In this document: positions 51,037 to 62,022 of the stretch, in pieces | Layout: each line of letters opens with the position of its first letter | Position numbering within the stretch: the stretch's first letter is position 1 | Assembly: GCF_018130955.1 (NCBI RefSeq) | Contig: NZ_JAFCJM010000021.1 | Coordinates: 43,507-107,506, forward strand | DNA length: 64,000 bases | Direction of reading: 5' to 3' | DNA from: Bradyrhizobium liaoningense | GTDB taxonomy: Bacteria > Pseudomonadota > Alphaproteobacteria > Rhizobiales > Xanthobacteraceae | The notes under the pieces: generated by a model | Databases searched by the model: none | What the model saw: the letters and a program-made list of their open reading frames with translations, nothing else | What the model was told of the DNA's origin: nothing | Program-made: the position numbers and the translations under genes

Positions 51037-51897
51037 ATGAAGCGTGGAATTGCCGTTCTGGTTTCGGTCACCGCTCTCGCGGGCCTTGGCTACTTCACGA
51101 TGAGCAAGTGGGCCATCAAGCACGAGACCATCACGTTCTACGACGCATCGCGCGACAACCGTCCCGTGCCCGTCCACATCGCGATCCGTCGCGATCGGGA
51201 ATTCCAGGCTGATGCCGGCCTGATCACGCTGCCCGTCGCAGTCCTCAATCACGGCAACACGGTCAAGCACACCGAGTACGGCTTCCTCTCCAACGTTTTC
51301 GCGATGCGCGGCTACCTCGTGATCAGCCCGCAGCATGACCTGCCGACCGACCCGCCCATGGTGACCAAGCCGGGCGAGCTCTATGTCGGGCGCCTGCCGC
51401 AGATTTTGCGCGGCGTTGCCAACATCCACCTCGCCATCGCGGAGATGAAGAAGATTCAGCCCAACGCCAACTATGAGCGAGTGACCATGGTCGGCCACTC
51501 CATGGGCGGCGACATCTCGATGTATTTCGCAAAACAGTATCCGGACGAGGTCAAGAAGGTCGTCACGCTCGATAATCTGCGCGTGCCCTTCGTCACCGCC
51601 GGCAAGTTCAAGATCCTGTCGTTCCGCTCCACGGATCCGCAGTTCAAGACCGATGCCGGCGTGCTTCCGACCGACGAGGAATGCGAGAAGTCCGGCATCA
51701 CGGTCGTGAAGACCGACTTCCAGCATAACGACATGCGCGACACCGGTCCCGATGGCGCGAAGTCCTCGATTCAGAGCATGCTCGACAAATTCCTGAGCGA
51801 CACCGACAGCGACGTGGGGCCGGTCGATACGCTGAAGGCTCCGCCCAAGATTCTGGAGCCCGGTCCCGTCGCGCTGATGGGCGCTGCCAAGAGCTGA
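51037..51897 (+). CDS. Alpha/beta hydrolase
   Basis: A 286-residue protein with an N-terminal hydrophobic anchor or signal (MKRGIAVLVSVTALAGLGYF). The nucleophile is S155 in VGHSMGGDIS; the oxyanion region LNHGNTVKHTEYGF and YLVISPQHD precede it, and a late HND (about residue 231) could give the catalytic histidine. The best fit is an exported esterase/lipase or dienelactone-hydrolase relative. The polymer or ester it acts on is unknown. Its upstream region shares a palindrome with the phasin gene, which hints at a link to storage-polymer metabolism. Confidence 0.75.
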   Translation: MKRGIAVLVSVTALAGLGYFTMSKWAIKHETITFYDASRDNRPVPVHIAIRRDREFQADAGLITLPVAVLNHGNTVKHTEYGFLSNVFAMRGYLVISPQHDLPTDPPMVTKPGELYVGRLPQILRGVANIHLAIAEMKKIQPNANYERVTMVGHSMGGDISMYFAKQYPDEVKKVVTLDNLRVPFVTAGKFKILSFRSTDPQFKTDAGVLPTDEECEKSGITVVKTDFQHNDMRDTGPDGAKSSIQSMLDKFLSDTDSDVGPVDTLKAPPKILEPGPVALMGAAKS

Positions 51898-51959
51898 CTT
51901 GTGAGCCGACTTGGCGCGCTGCTGACCTGACACGCTGACTTGGTCGCGACTGCTAACCC

Positions 51960-51993
51960 AAAGCCTCCGCCGGCGCCGCCTGCGGAGGCTTTG
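51960..51993 (+). terminator. Rho-independent terminator after the hydrolase gene
   Basis: AAAGCCTCCGC and GCGGAGGCTTT form an 11-bp perfect stem with an 11-base loop, followed by a short T stretch. It lies 62 bp after the hydrolase stop. Confidence 0.7.
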
Positions 51994-52054
51994 TGCATTG
52001 ACCGCCGCAGCCGCGCTATCCACATTAGTCTCCTGATCAGGCGAATGAGCAGGG

Positions 52055-52810
52055 ATGCCCGGCGAACCGACCAAACCGCGCGGCCGCGATGCCGCCTCGC
52101 TACAGGGCGAGGCGTCCGGCACGCTGCCGCAGGCGAAGACGTCGACCGCGGACGACATCGCCGCCTTCGTCGCCAGGGCGCGCGCGATGTCGCCGCATGC
52201 CCCCGGCGCGAAGGGCCGGATGATCTTCGCGCTCGATGCGACCATGAGCCGGCAGCCGACCTGGGACATGGCCTGCGCACTCCAGGCCGACATGTTCCGC
52301 GAGGCGGCTTCGCTCGGTAGCCTCGACATCCGGCTGGTCTATTACCGCGGCTTCAACGAATGCCGCGCCTCGAGCTGGATCTCGGACAGCACCAAGCTCG
52401 CCGGCCTGATGAGCAAGATCGATTGCCGCGGCGGCAACACCCAGATCGGCAAGGTGCTCACCGAAGCCCGGCGCGAGGCGGCGGCCTCCGGCGTGCGTGC
52501 CGTCGTCTTCGTCGGCGACGCCATGGAGGAGAAGGTCGACGAGCTCTGCGCCAAGGCCGGTGAGCTCGGCATGCTCAAGGTCCCGGTCTTCATGTTTCAG
52601 GAGGGCCACGACGCCGTCGCCGAGCAGGCGTTTCGCGAGATCGCCCGGCTGACCGGCGGTGCCTGGTGCCGGTTCGATCCCGGTGCGGCAGCGCAATTGC
52701 GCGAGCTCCTGCGCGCGGCGGCGGCCTATGCCGCCGGCGGCCGCGAGGCGCTGCTCAAGCTCGCCAAGACCGCAAGCGGCGCGGCCCTGCTGATCGGCCA
52801 GATGAAGTGA
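52055..52810 (+). CDS. VWA-type domain protein
   Basis: A 251-residue soluble protein. After a variable N-terminus (about 1-50) the von Willebrand A-like fold starts with MIFALDATMSRQPTWD, where DATMS is the MIDAS-type metal site (canonical DxSxS altered). RGGNTQIGKVLTEARREA and VVFVGDAMEE-V follow as strands and loops, and the end is an alanine-rich helix. The gene is followed 57 bp later by the DnaJ-domain gene and is probably cotranscribed with it. Role unknown, possibly a metal-dependent protein-interaction partner. Confidence 0.75.
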   Translation: MPGEPTKPRGRDAASLQGEASGTLPQAKTSTADDIAAFVARARAMSPHAPGAKGRMIFALDATMSRQPTWDMACALQADMFREAASLGSLDIRLVYYRGFNECRASSWISDSTKLAGLMSKIDCRGGNTQIGKVLTEARREAAASGVRAVVFVGDAMEEKVDELCAKAGELGMLKVPVFMFQEGHDAVAEQAFREIARLTGGAWCRFDPGAAAQLRELLRAAAAYAAGGREALLKLAKTASGAALLIGQMK

Positions 52811-52867
52811 TGCGGGACTGACGTCCGGTCGCATGCTTTTTGCGACCGGGGGGACTATATTCAGGCC

Positions 52868-53593
52868 ATGCCCACCCTGATCGCCGGCGCTGTCGCTGTT
52901 GTCACACTCTATCTGCTGCTGCAGATGTTCCGTGCCGCTAATCCGGCCGTGCTGGCGCGCGCGATCAAGGTCGTCGGCGGCGTGGTGGCGCTGGCGGTTG
53001 CCGCCTTCACCGGCCTGAAGGGTGAGCTGGCGGTCGCGATCCCCATCGGCATTTTCGGCGCGGGCCTCCTGGGCTGGTCGCCGTTCAACACCGGCTTCGG
53101 CAATATCGGCGGGCTGTTCGGCGGCGGTGCCTCGCGCGCGCCCGGCCAGACCTCGCGCGTGCGCTCGCAATTCCTCGATATGCAGCTCGACCACGATTCC
53201 GGCCGGCTGGCGGGCCAGATCGTCGCCGGTCCCAATGCCGGCAGGCTGCTCGACGAGTTCGATCTCGCCGAGCTGGTGGCGATGTGCCCGGCGTTCGACG
53301 CCGAGAGCGTGGCCTTACTTGAAAGCTATCTGGACCGCCGGTTTCCCGCTTGGCGTCAGAACGCGCAAGGCGACGCGGCAGGGCGGCAGCGCCGCCCGGC
53401 GCCGAGCGGCAAAATGACGGCGGAGGAGGCCTATCAGATCCTTGGCCTGCAACCGGGGGCGGGCCGCGACGAGATCAGCCGAGCCCACAAATCCCTGATG
53501 AAGAAACTGCATCCCGACCAAGGGGGGTCGACGTATCTCGCCGCCCGTGTAAACGAGGCCAAGGATACTCTGCTTCGCACGCATAACGGCTAA
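52868..53593 (+). CDS. Membrane-anchored protein with C-terminal DnaJ domain
   Basis: A 241-residue protein. Two hydrophobic segments at about 4-20 and 33-62 anchor it; a middle domain (about 85-160) begins with SRVRSQFLDMQLDHDSGRLAG. The J domain covers about 178-241: AEEAYQILGLQPGAGRDEISRAHK with the HPD motif H215-D217 in KKLHPDQGG. A short C-terminal J domain on a membrane protein resembles Pam18/Tim14-like and DjlA-like cochaperones that recruit DnaK to the membrane. The partner DnaK gene is not in this window. Confidence 0.85.
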   Translation: MPTLIAGAVAVVTLYLLLQMFRAANPAVLARAIKVVGGVVALAVAAFTGLKGELAVAIPIGIFGAGLLGWSPFNTGFGNIGGLFGGGASRAPGQTSRVRSQFLDMQLDHDSGRLAGQIVAGPNAGRLLDEFDLAELVAMCPAFDAESVALLESYLDRRFPAWRQNAQGDAAGRQRRPAPSGKMTAEEAYQILGLQPGAGRDEISRAHKSLMKKLHPDQGGSTYLAARVNEAKDTLLRTHNG

Positions 53594-53762
53594 CTCCGGC
53601 ATCACGCTACAAACTGTGCCCGCGTGAGCCCTGTACGTCTGTCTGCCGTCGCCCCGATGCGCCCGCCAATTGTCGGCGTGGTCGATCCCTTATGGAAAAT
53701 TTTAACCCTAAATTCTTGACGAGAAGTTTTTAACGGGCAGATCGCCTGGCCCGAAAACGACG

Positions 53763-53782
53763 ATGCCCGCGCGAAGCGGGCA
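53763..53782. terminator. Hairpin between the DnaJ-domain and carboxypeptidase genes
   Basis: ATGCCCGC and GCGGGCAT form a perfect 8-bp stem with a GCGAA loop. It lies in the 318-bp convergent gap and could serve either gene. No T run follows on the plus strand. The rest of the gap up to the repeat at 53810 contains no coding candidate. Confidence 0.4.
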
Positions 53783-53809
53783 TCCGGATCGGTTCTCTCG
53801 TGAAAGAGG

Positions 53810-53915
53810 CTAGAGCGTTTTCGAGCGAAGTGGACACCGGTTCGCGTCAAGAAAACGCGTCAAACAGGAATCCAGAGCCCCGTTCCGATTTCCATCGGAA
53901 CGGAAAAGGCTCTAG
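53810..53915. repeat. Dispersed repeat, copy 2
   Basis: CTAGAG at the left end and CTCTAG at the right end are complements. The body matches 24157-24258: AGAGCGTTTTCGAGCG, ACCGGTTCGCGTCAAGAAA, ACGCGTCAAA and the hairpin CCGTTCCGAT-ttcc-ATCGGAACGG. The right end overlaps the stop codon of the carboxypeptidase gene (53912-53914), so the hairpin may terminate that gene. Confidence 0.75.
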
Positions 53916-55738
53916 TTGCGGACGGTGATGCAGGAGATGTCGGCGCGCTTCAGCGTGCGGCAGACGGCTTCCGCCTGATCCCGTTCCAGCCCTGCGAAGC
54001 GGGCGCGGAACAGCTTGCGATTGTCCTTGGCAACGACCGGCTCGGTGAAGGGATCGGCCTTGCTGAGCAGGCCGCGGGCCGAGCTGCGTGCGGCCTCGAT
54101 GCGCTGCTGGGCCTCGCCCTCGCTCTCCAGCGCACCGACCTGCACGATCCAGCCGCTGTGGGTGACGACCGGTTTCGTCGTCGCGCTCATCTGGATCGGC
54201 TGCGGGGCTGGATCGGCCGAGGCAAGGCGCGGGGCGGGCGCCGGTGCGGCGGCGGTTGCCGCCGGCAGGACGCCCAAAATGCCGTTTCCGGTACCGTGTC
54301 CGACCGGCTGCGGCGGCAGCTCGGCGCGGGCGGCTTCCGGCTTGCTGATCTCGGACTTGCTGATTTCAGATCTTGCGATGTCGGCCCGGGCGACAACCGC
54401 GCCCGAGGTCTCCGCGACTTCGGCGCGCGCGCTCGAGATCGTGCTGGTGACCGGAGGGGCGGGCTGCACGGGGGTCGCGGAGGCGACCTTGACGGCGCCG
54501 GCCTTCACCTGAACCGTCTTCACCTTGACCGGCTTCATCGGCTCCGACGAGCCGGGAATGATGGACAGCGGCTGGCTCGCGATCACGCCGTTGGTGAGCG
54601 GGGCGGGCGGCTCCATCTTGGCTTCAGCCGTCCTTTCGGCTTTGGGCGGGGCCGGGGGCATCGCAGCGGTGGCGGCTGCCAGTGCCGACATGCGCGAAGC
54701 GGGCGCGGTGCGCGCCGCCGGTTCAGGGGCGGCTGCGGCCTGGGGCTGCGGCACAGCGCGCGCCGGGGCCTCGGAGGCATCGGCCATTTCGGTCTGGGCT
54801 TCGGAATTCCGCTCGGCGATTGCGACGGCGGTGCGGGAGGTCGCGGCCTTCTCGAGGTTCTCGGCGAGCAAATTGCGCATGATGGCATCGCGCGAGCCGC
54901 CGCTGCGGCCGCCGAGCACGACGCCGACCAGATGGCGGTTGCCGCGGCGCATTGAGCTCACGAGGTTGAAGCCGGAGGCGCGGGTGTAGCCGGTCTTGAT
55001 GCCGTCCACGCCCTCGACGCTGCCGAGCAGGTGATTGTGGTTGCGGATCGACTGACCGCGGAAATTGAACGTCGCGGTCGCGAAGTAGCGGTAGTAGCGG
55101 GGAAAGCGATCCTGGATGGCGCGGCCGAGGGTGGCCTGGTCGCGCGCCGTGGTCACCTGCTCGTCGTTGGGCAGGCCCGAGGCGTTGCGATAGACGGTCT
55201 TGGCCATGCCGAGAGCGCGCGCCTTGCGCGTCATCATCGTGGCGAAATCGTCCTCGTCGCCGCCGATCGCTTCGGCGATCACGACGGCCGCGTCGTTGGC
55301 GGAGCGGGTGACGAGACCCTTGATGGCGTCTTCGACGCGGATGGTTTGGCCGGGGCGCAGATTCAGCTTGGTCGGATCCTGGCTGGCAGCGTGCTGCGAT
55401 ACCGGCATCTCGGTGTCGAGCTTCATCTTGCCGGCTTCCAGACGCTCGAACAGCAGATAGAGCGTCATGATCTTGGTGAGCGAGGCGGGATGGCGGAGTG
55501 CGTCGGGGCTCGTCGCCTGGAGCGTGGCGCCGGAATTGCCGTCCACGATGATCGAAGCGAATTGCGGGCTGTAGCTCGGCGTGGTGTCGCGATGCACGCG
55601 GTGGTGCGCGTAGTGGCGATGACGATGGCGCCGTGCCTCGGCAGCTTCCGTCGTGAAGATGACTGCGGTGGTGACCGTAAGAAGCCCGAAAACCCCAACC
55701 CGCGCCAAGCGCGAGGAAGACAAGTTTTTACGAAGCAT
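53912..55738 (-). CDS. D-alanyl-D-alanine carboxypeptidase with C-terminal SPOR domain
   Basis: A 608-residue periplasmic enzyme: a signal peptide (VGVFGLLTVTTAVIFTTEAAEA), a DacF/PBP5-type domain with the SxxK serine S86 and K89 in SLTKIMTLYLLFERL, the second motif in RSANDAAVV and the KTG motif in DGIKTGYTRASG. Then follow about 240 residues rich in Ala, Pro and Ser and a final SPOR domain (about 525-608, WIVQVGALESEGEAQQRIEA). The enzyme trims terminal D-Ala from peptidoglycan peptides; the SPOR domain should direct it to denuded septal glycan. The low-complexity linker is longer than usual. Confidence 0.92.
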   Translation of the reverse strand: MLRKNLSSSRLARVGVFGLLTVTTAVIFTTEAAEARRHRHRHYAHHRVHRDTTPSYSPQFASIIVDGNSGATLQATSPDALRHPASLTKIMTLYLLFERLEAGKMKLDTEMPVSQHAASQDPTKLNLRPGQTIRVEDAIKGLVTRSANDAAVVIAEAIGGDEDDFATMMTRKARALGMAKTVYRNASGLPNDEQVTTARDQATLGRAIQDRFPRYYRYFATATFNFRGQSIRNHNHLLGSVEGVDGIKTGYTRASGFNLVSSMRRGNRHLVGVVLGGRSGGSRDAIMRNLLAENLEKAATSRTAVAIAERNSEAQTEMADASEAPARAVPQPQAAAAPEPAARTAPASRMSALAAATAAMPPAPPKAERTAEAKMEPPAPLTNGVIASQPLSIIPGSSEPMKPVKVKTVQVKAGAVKVASATPVQPAPPVTSTISSARAEVAETSGAVVARADIARSEISKSEISKPEAARAELPPQPVGHGTGNGILGVLPAATAAAPAPAPRLASADPAPQPIQMSATTKPVVTHSGWIVQVGALESEGEAQQRIEAARSSARGLLSKADPFTEPVVAKDNRKLFRARFAGLERDQAEAVCRTLKRADISCITVRN

Positions 55739-56019
55739 GAAACCCCGTCCCCGTTTCTGACTTGATCACCGGCTCGTGAGGCGAAATTGTGCCCTTCGGA
55801 CCCGATATCATTACCTGCCTGGACCACTGCTTCGCGGATGCTCGTGCGAGGCGGTGAGGGCCCAAGCCGCTGTTCTGGCTAAGGTGGTGTTCTCAAACGG
55901 CTTTTGACCGCCTGTCGGAAGCTGAACACGTCCAGGGAATCAGGGTAGGGGCCTGCGGTTTCCAAAAGCTTAAAGAACCCTTGCGTAGATCCCCGGGAAT
56001 CACTGCAAATTGCGTCTTT

Positions 56020-56034
56020 TTGTGCGTCGCACAA
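56020..56034. promoter_or_regulatory. TTGTGCG-T-CGCACAA palindrome upstream of the phasin promoter
   Basis: A perfect 7-bp inverted repeat around one base. A second, partial copy (TTGTGCGATGCAC, 56050-56062) lies 30 bp further on, inside the promoter spacer; both are preceded by a T run. Spacing of about three helical turns fits cooperative binding by one regulator, for which PhaR is the best known candidate at phasin genes. Confidence 0.6.
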
Positions 56035-56039
56035 GATTC

Positions 56040-56068
56040 TTGACAATTTTTGTGCGATGCACTATATC
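56040..56068 (+). promoter_or_regulatory. Sigma-70 promoter of the phasin gene
   Basis: TTGACA at 56040-56045, a 17-bp spacer and TATATC at 56063-56068 give a near-consensus promoter 57 bp upstream of the phasin ATG. The spacer is filled by a TTGTGCGATGCAC operator-like motif, so repression by steric block is likely. The rest of 55739-56124 shows nothing else. Confidence 0.65.
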
Positions 56069-56124
56069 TGGGCAGACGTCAGGGAGCCGGGCTTCCCGAC
56101 GATAGCCAGGGAAAAAAGGATTCC

Positions 56125-56466
56125 ATGATGTTCAAGGTTGAAGACTTCCAGAACTACGGCAAAGAGCACTTCGAGCAGGTCGTCGCTTCCGCGACCTCGG
56201 TGCAGCACGGCCTGCAGGCGATCGCCAGCGCCTATGGCGACTTCACCAAGAAGTCGTTCGAAGACACCAAGTCCTTCGTTGAGAAGCTTTCCGGCGTGAA
56301 GTCGCTGGACAAGGCCCTGGAAGCCCAGACCGAGTTCGCCCGCTCCAGCTACGAGACCTTCGTCGCCGAGTCGCAGAAGATCGCGGGCCTCTACAACGAT
56401 CTCGCCAAGCAGGCGTTCAAGCCGGTCGAGACCATCGTGGCGAAGTTCACCCCCGCCGCGCAGTAA
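56125..56466 (+). CDS. Phasin family protein
   Basis: A 113-residue helical protein starting MMFKVEDFQNYGKEHFEQV; the second ATG at 56128 may be used instead. It has the phasin core ASATSVQHGLQAIASAYGDFTKKSFEDT and LDKALEAQTEFARSSYETFVAESQKI. Phasins coat polyhydroxyalkanoate granules and can stimulate their synthesis. A strong promoter, an AAAGGA ribosome-binding site and a good terminator suggest high, regulated expression. No pha synthase gene is in the window. Confidence 0.9.
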   Translation: MMFKVEDFQNYGKEHFEQVVASATSVQHGLQAIASAYGDFTKKSFEDTKSFVEKLSGVKSLDKALEAQTEFARSSYETFVAESQKIAGLYNDLAKQAFKPVETIVAKFTPAAQ

Positions 56467-56489
56467 GTCTGCCGACAGGTCCTGGAATC

Positions 56490-56521
56490 AAAAAGCCCGG
56501 CTGGTTTCAGCCGGGCTTTTT
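56490..56521 (+). terminator. Rho-independent terminator after the phasin gene
   Basis: AAAAAGCCCGGCTG and CAGCCGGGCTTTTT form a perfect 14-bp stem with a GTTT loop and a T run. Since it is symmetric in A and T runs, it can also end the convergent TadG-like gene. Confidence 0.9.
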
Positions 56522-56541
56522 CGTTTGGTGTTTCGTGGTGG

Positions 56542-58422
56542 TTACTTTGCAAGCCGCAGCTTGCTCAGCGCCGTACCGATCTCTTTGAACGTCGTCACGA
56601 TCTGGCTCGAGCTCGTCAGCATGTAGAACTTGTCGGAGCTGCTGGCGCAGTTCTGCAGCACGGTCGACGTTGCATCGGCGGGCGAGCTGGTGTTCACCTG
56701 GATCGTGTAGATCGTGTACATGTTCTGGCCTTTGGAATCCTTGGCGGCCTTCAGGTTGGTGCACATCAGCGCCTGCCGGGCGTCGATCGGATTGCTCGAC
56801 GCCTGCGAACTGCCGTTGCCGTATTCGGGCCAGCGGTCCTCGGTGTTCAAACCGTCGGAGAGCAGGATGATGACCCGGTTGTAGGTCACGTTGGCATCCT
56901 CGGTCGGCGTGTTGAGGGGACCTCCGACCAGCAGCGACTGCCAGGCCCAGGCCAATCCAACCGCCTGGTTGGTGCCGCCCGTCGGCTGCATCGCGTTGAC
57001 CGCGTTCTTGAGCGCGGTCCAGTCGTAGCTCAGCGGAATGACGGTCTCCAGCGTAGTGGACGCGCTGCTGCTGCAATAGGCCGTGCTGTTCTCGTAATAC
57101 TCGTTGGCGGGGAACTGCGTCGTGACGTCAGAAGAGCTCGGCAAGACGCCGGTCGCATCATTGGGCTGGGTGCGGTCGGCGACGCAGCCGGTCCAGGTGC
57201 TGATCGGATTCGTCGATGCCTGACGGTAGTCGTTCAGGACGGTGGGCGTGGTGTTGGTCGAGGTATATTTGTTGTTGGTCCAGCCGACGACCGCGCTGAC
57301 CCGGGGCTGACCGGTATCATGCGTCGTGTCGTTCGGTCCGGGCTGCGTCCAGTTGTGGACGTAGAGATTGCCGGTGCACGATTTGACGCCGTTGGTCGTC
57401 GAGCAACTGCATCCCGCGATCGCATTGTTCGACGAATCCTTGGGACAGGAGCAGCTGTTGGATCCCGTGCAGAACACGCCGGTGCCTGCGGCCTCGCTGG
57501 TCCAGCAGCCGTTGTACCGCGCATGCGAGTTCGCATCCACGCTCGGGCAGATATAGCCTGAATAGCTGCCGCTCGAGGGAATCGTCGAGGTGCTGGACGT
57601 GCTGGTGGGACCGGTCGTGCAGTAGAAGCCGCCATTGCCGTTCGAGAACGGGCACTTTGCGCCGGGACCATAGGCGTGCCAGTTGATCGGCAGCGAAGCC
57701 TGATAGCTGCCGTTATTGGGCTGCGTCGTGGGCGGGTTCAGCCAGTCGGTCCGGTCGAGGTAGCTTTGGTTGTAGTTGCTCGAGCCGAGATTGACGACCT
57801 TCGCAAAAGGAATGACCGAGATGTAGACGTCGCCATTGGTCTTGCTCAGCGCGCTGAGCTGGTCGATCAGTCCGCCGGTGCCGGCAACGGCGTTGCGCAG
57901 CGCGGTGATCTTGCCGTCCGACGCCATCGAACCCGTGTTGTCCAGGGCCAGCGCCACGCGCATCTTGACGTTGCCCCATGTGGTCGTCGACGTCGCGTTG
58001 AAATTGAGGGTCGGGAAGCCCGCGATCTGCATGAAGTCGGACTTGATATTGCCGGCGCCGTTCAGGACGATGGTCGCCGGCGTGCTGCCGGCGGCGGCCG
58101 TATAATTGACGGAGACCGAGACGCCCTGCGCCTCGGTGTTGGTGTAAAGTCCGGTGAAATAGGTCTGGGCCTTCGCGTTGATGTCGGAGGTCGAGATCGT
58201 GCCCGCGGTCAGGTCCTTCGAGAGCATCAGAACGGCGGAGTCGAGCGCGGCTTGCATCGACGAGCGAGCGCGAACCGCGCGGCTATAGTCGACGGCCGCG
58301 CCCATGAAGCTCAGGACCGGCACCAGGACGATGGCAAAGATCACGGCAATATTGCCCTGCTCGGCCCTGGTGAAGCGGGCGAGGAGCCGACCAACTCGAT
58401 CAACGACAGGCAGGCGAGACAT
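56542..58422 (-). CDS. TadG-like Flp pilus protein with vWA domain and cysteine-rich insertion
   Basis: A 626-residue protein from the ATG at 58420-58422 (GGGGATCGTC upstream). The N-terminal TadE/G-like helix is in GNIAVIFAIVLVPVLSFMGAAVDYSRAV (about 22-49). A von Willebrand A domain starts with the MIDAS motif D161 in LALDNTGSM and is resumed after about residue 455 with LKNAVNAMQPTGGTNQAVG and RVIILLSDGLNTED. Between them lies an insertion of about 200 residues, rich in Ser, Thr, Asn and Gly, with 12 cysteines. It is likely a secreted or membrane-held component of Flp-type pili or a matrix adhesin. No other tad genes are adjacent. Confidence 0.8.
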   Translation of the reverse strand: MSRLPVVDRVGRLLARFTRAEQGNIAVIFAIVLVPVLSFMGAAVDYSRAVRARSSMQAALDSAVLMLSKDLTAGTISTSDINAKAQTYFTGLYTNTEAQGVSVSVNYTAAAGSTPATIVLNGAGNIKSDFMQIAGFPTLNFNATSTTTWGNVKMRVALALDNTGSMASDGKITALRNAVAGTGGLIDQLSALSKTNGDVYISVIPFAKVVNLGSSNYNQSYLDRTDWLNPPTTQPNNGSYQASLPINWHAYGPGAKCPFSNGNGGFYCTTGPTSTSSTSTIPSSGSYSGYICPSVDANSHARYNGCWTSEAAGTGVFCTGSNSCSCPKDSSNNAIAGCSCSTTNGVKSCTGNLYVHNWTQPGPNDTTHDTGQPRVSAVVGWTNNKYTSTNTTPTVLNDYRQASTNPISTWTGCVADRTQPNDATGVLPSSSDVTTQFPANEYYENSTAYCSSSASTTLETVIPLSYDWTALKNAVNAMQPTGGTNQAVGLAWAWQSLLVGGPLNTPTEDANVTYNRVIILLSDGLNTEDRWPEYGNGSSQASSNPIDARQALMCTNLKAAKDSKGQNMYTIYTIQVNTSSPADATSTVLQNCASSSDKFYMLTSSSQIVTTFKEIGTALSKLRLAK

Positions 58423-58840
58423 GACGATCCCCGGAATCTGTGGTTTTGCCTGATTTCGAGGTGGACCCTTGAAGAGCGGGTAAATTGGACCGTGCAAAAC
58501 CGGGGGTATGCCCGCGCGAAGCCGCCGGGACCCGTTAACGCCGGGTTCCTGGTCAACAGCCGCTGACCAGCGATATGGAATTTTTTGTCAAATTGATTGG
58601 AATTGACTAACCTTGGGCGGGATCGTCTGGATCGGGAATCGGACGGCTGCGGTCCGCGTCGGATGAGTCTTTGCGCGCTTGCGGTCAGCCGGGGTCGAGC
58701 CCATATTCTTATGGCTGACCCGGCCTCGCTGGATCGGCCGGGAGCGGCGATCCGCAAGATGGCGCGTGCGCGGGGTCTCGAAAGCGGGACCGCGTGGCAA
58801 GCCGCTGTATGCTTCCGTGGGGATTTTAAACGCCTGAGCC
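58423..58840. other. Intergenic stretch without a supported gene
   Basis: The 418 bp between the divergent TadG-like and clpS genes have only short frames without codon bias. No clear palindrome or terminator was found. Promoters of both genes must lie here. Confidence 0.5.
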
Positions 58841-59236
58841 ATGTCGCAACTAACTTTCAGCCTCGATCCTTCAGCGTCAGCCGCCGTCTGTGACGCTCCC
58901 CGCATGAGCAACGACGAGAATCGTCCCGGCAACACCACGGGGCCGACCACCTCGGTCATCACCAAGGTGAAGCCCAAGACCAAGCGGCCCAATCTCTATC
59001 GGGTGCTGATCCTCAACGACGACTACACGCCGATGGAGTTTGTCGTTCATGTCCTGGAGAAGTTCTTCCAGAAGGACGTCGAGGCCGCGACCAAGATCAT
59101 GCTGCATGTCCACCATCACGGTATCGGGGAGTGTGGCGTGTTCACCTACGAAATCGCCGAGACGAAGGTTACGCAGGTGATGGATTTTGCGCGCAAGCAC
59201 CAGCACCCCCTGCAATGCGTGATGGAAAAGAAGTAA
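58841..59236 (+). CDS. clpS: ATP-dependent Clp protease adapter ClpS
   Basis: A ClpS of 131 residues, or 110 if the ATG at 58904 (MSNDENRPG) is used; neither has a clear ribosome-binding site. The conserved core is YRVLILNDDYTPMEFVVHVLEKFF with the N-degron pocket residues, then MLHVHHHGIGECGVFTYEIAETKV and the end QHPLQCVMEKK. It delivers N-end-rule substrates to ClpA and blocks others. The clpA gene follows 269 bp later in the same direction, so separate control is likely. Confidence 0.92.
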   Translation: MSQLTFSLDPSASAAVCDAPRMSNDENRPGNTTGPTTSVITKVKPKTKRPNLYRVLILNDDYTPMEFVVHVLEKFFQKDVEAATKIMLHVHHHGIGECGVFTYEIAETKVTQVMDFARKHQHPLQCVMEKK

Positions 59237-59505
59237 CCGCGCTGTGACGGGCGCGTTTGTCGCGCTCGGGCATCCGACATCTTGCGCGGCGTTCCCGCCG
59301 TAGCCGGCGAACTACGGGGTTTTGATCGCCGGCGCCCCTTCCTGCCTCAATCGGAACGGGTTTTGCATCGAAAATACCGTAGGTGCGTAACCAGAGTCGC
59401 GGAACCGGTCTGTTGCCGCGGTTTTGTATAACTATATTTGTCGAAGGTTGTTGTTGCCTGACCGGGTGATGGCGATCATGATGGTGGGGGCCATAGAGGA
59501 CGCGA

Positions 59506-61932
<2,427 letters not shown>

Positions 61933-61950
61933 TCAGGCGTTACAAAATGC

Positions 61951-61983
61951 GAAAAGGGCCGGCTGTTCAGCCGGCCTTTTTTG
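61951..61983 (+). terminator. Rho-independent terminator after clpA
   Basis: AAAAGGGCCGGCTG and CAGCCGGCCTTTTTTT form a stem of about 13 pairs with a TT loop and a run of seven T. It lies 19 bp after the clpA stop. Confidence 0.9.
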
Positions 61984-61987
61984 TGGT

Positions 61988-62022
61988 GCGCCAGGCATGG
62001 CGCGGAGCGCCATGACTGGCGC
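61988..62022. other. Second strong hairpin just before the group II intron
   Basis: GCGCCAG-g-CATGGCGC and GCGCCATG-a-CTGGCGC form a 15-pair stem with one mismatch and a GGA loop. The intron starts 15 bp after the stem. Group IIC introns recognise the DNA stem-loop of terminators as part of their target, so this hairpin or the terminator before it probably served as the insertion signal. Confidence 0.65.

Noticed and set aside
53690..53740. CtrA-like TTAA-N7-TTAA site in the gap before the carboxypeptidase 3' end
   Set aside because: Only one TTAA half fits at proper spacing, and the location is between two convergent gene ends where no promoter is needed.
58597..58893. A 98-codon open frame between the TadG-like and clpS genes
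   Set aside because: It overlaps the clpS start in another frame and has an amino-acid composition typical of random G+C-rich sequence.
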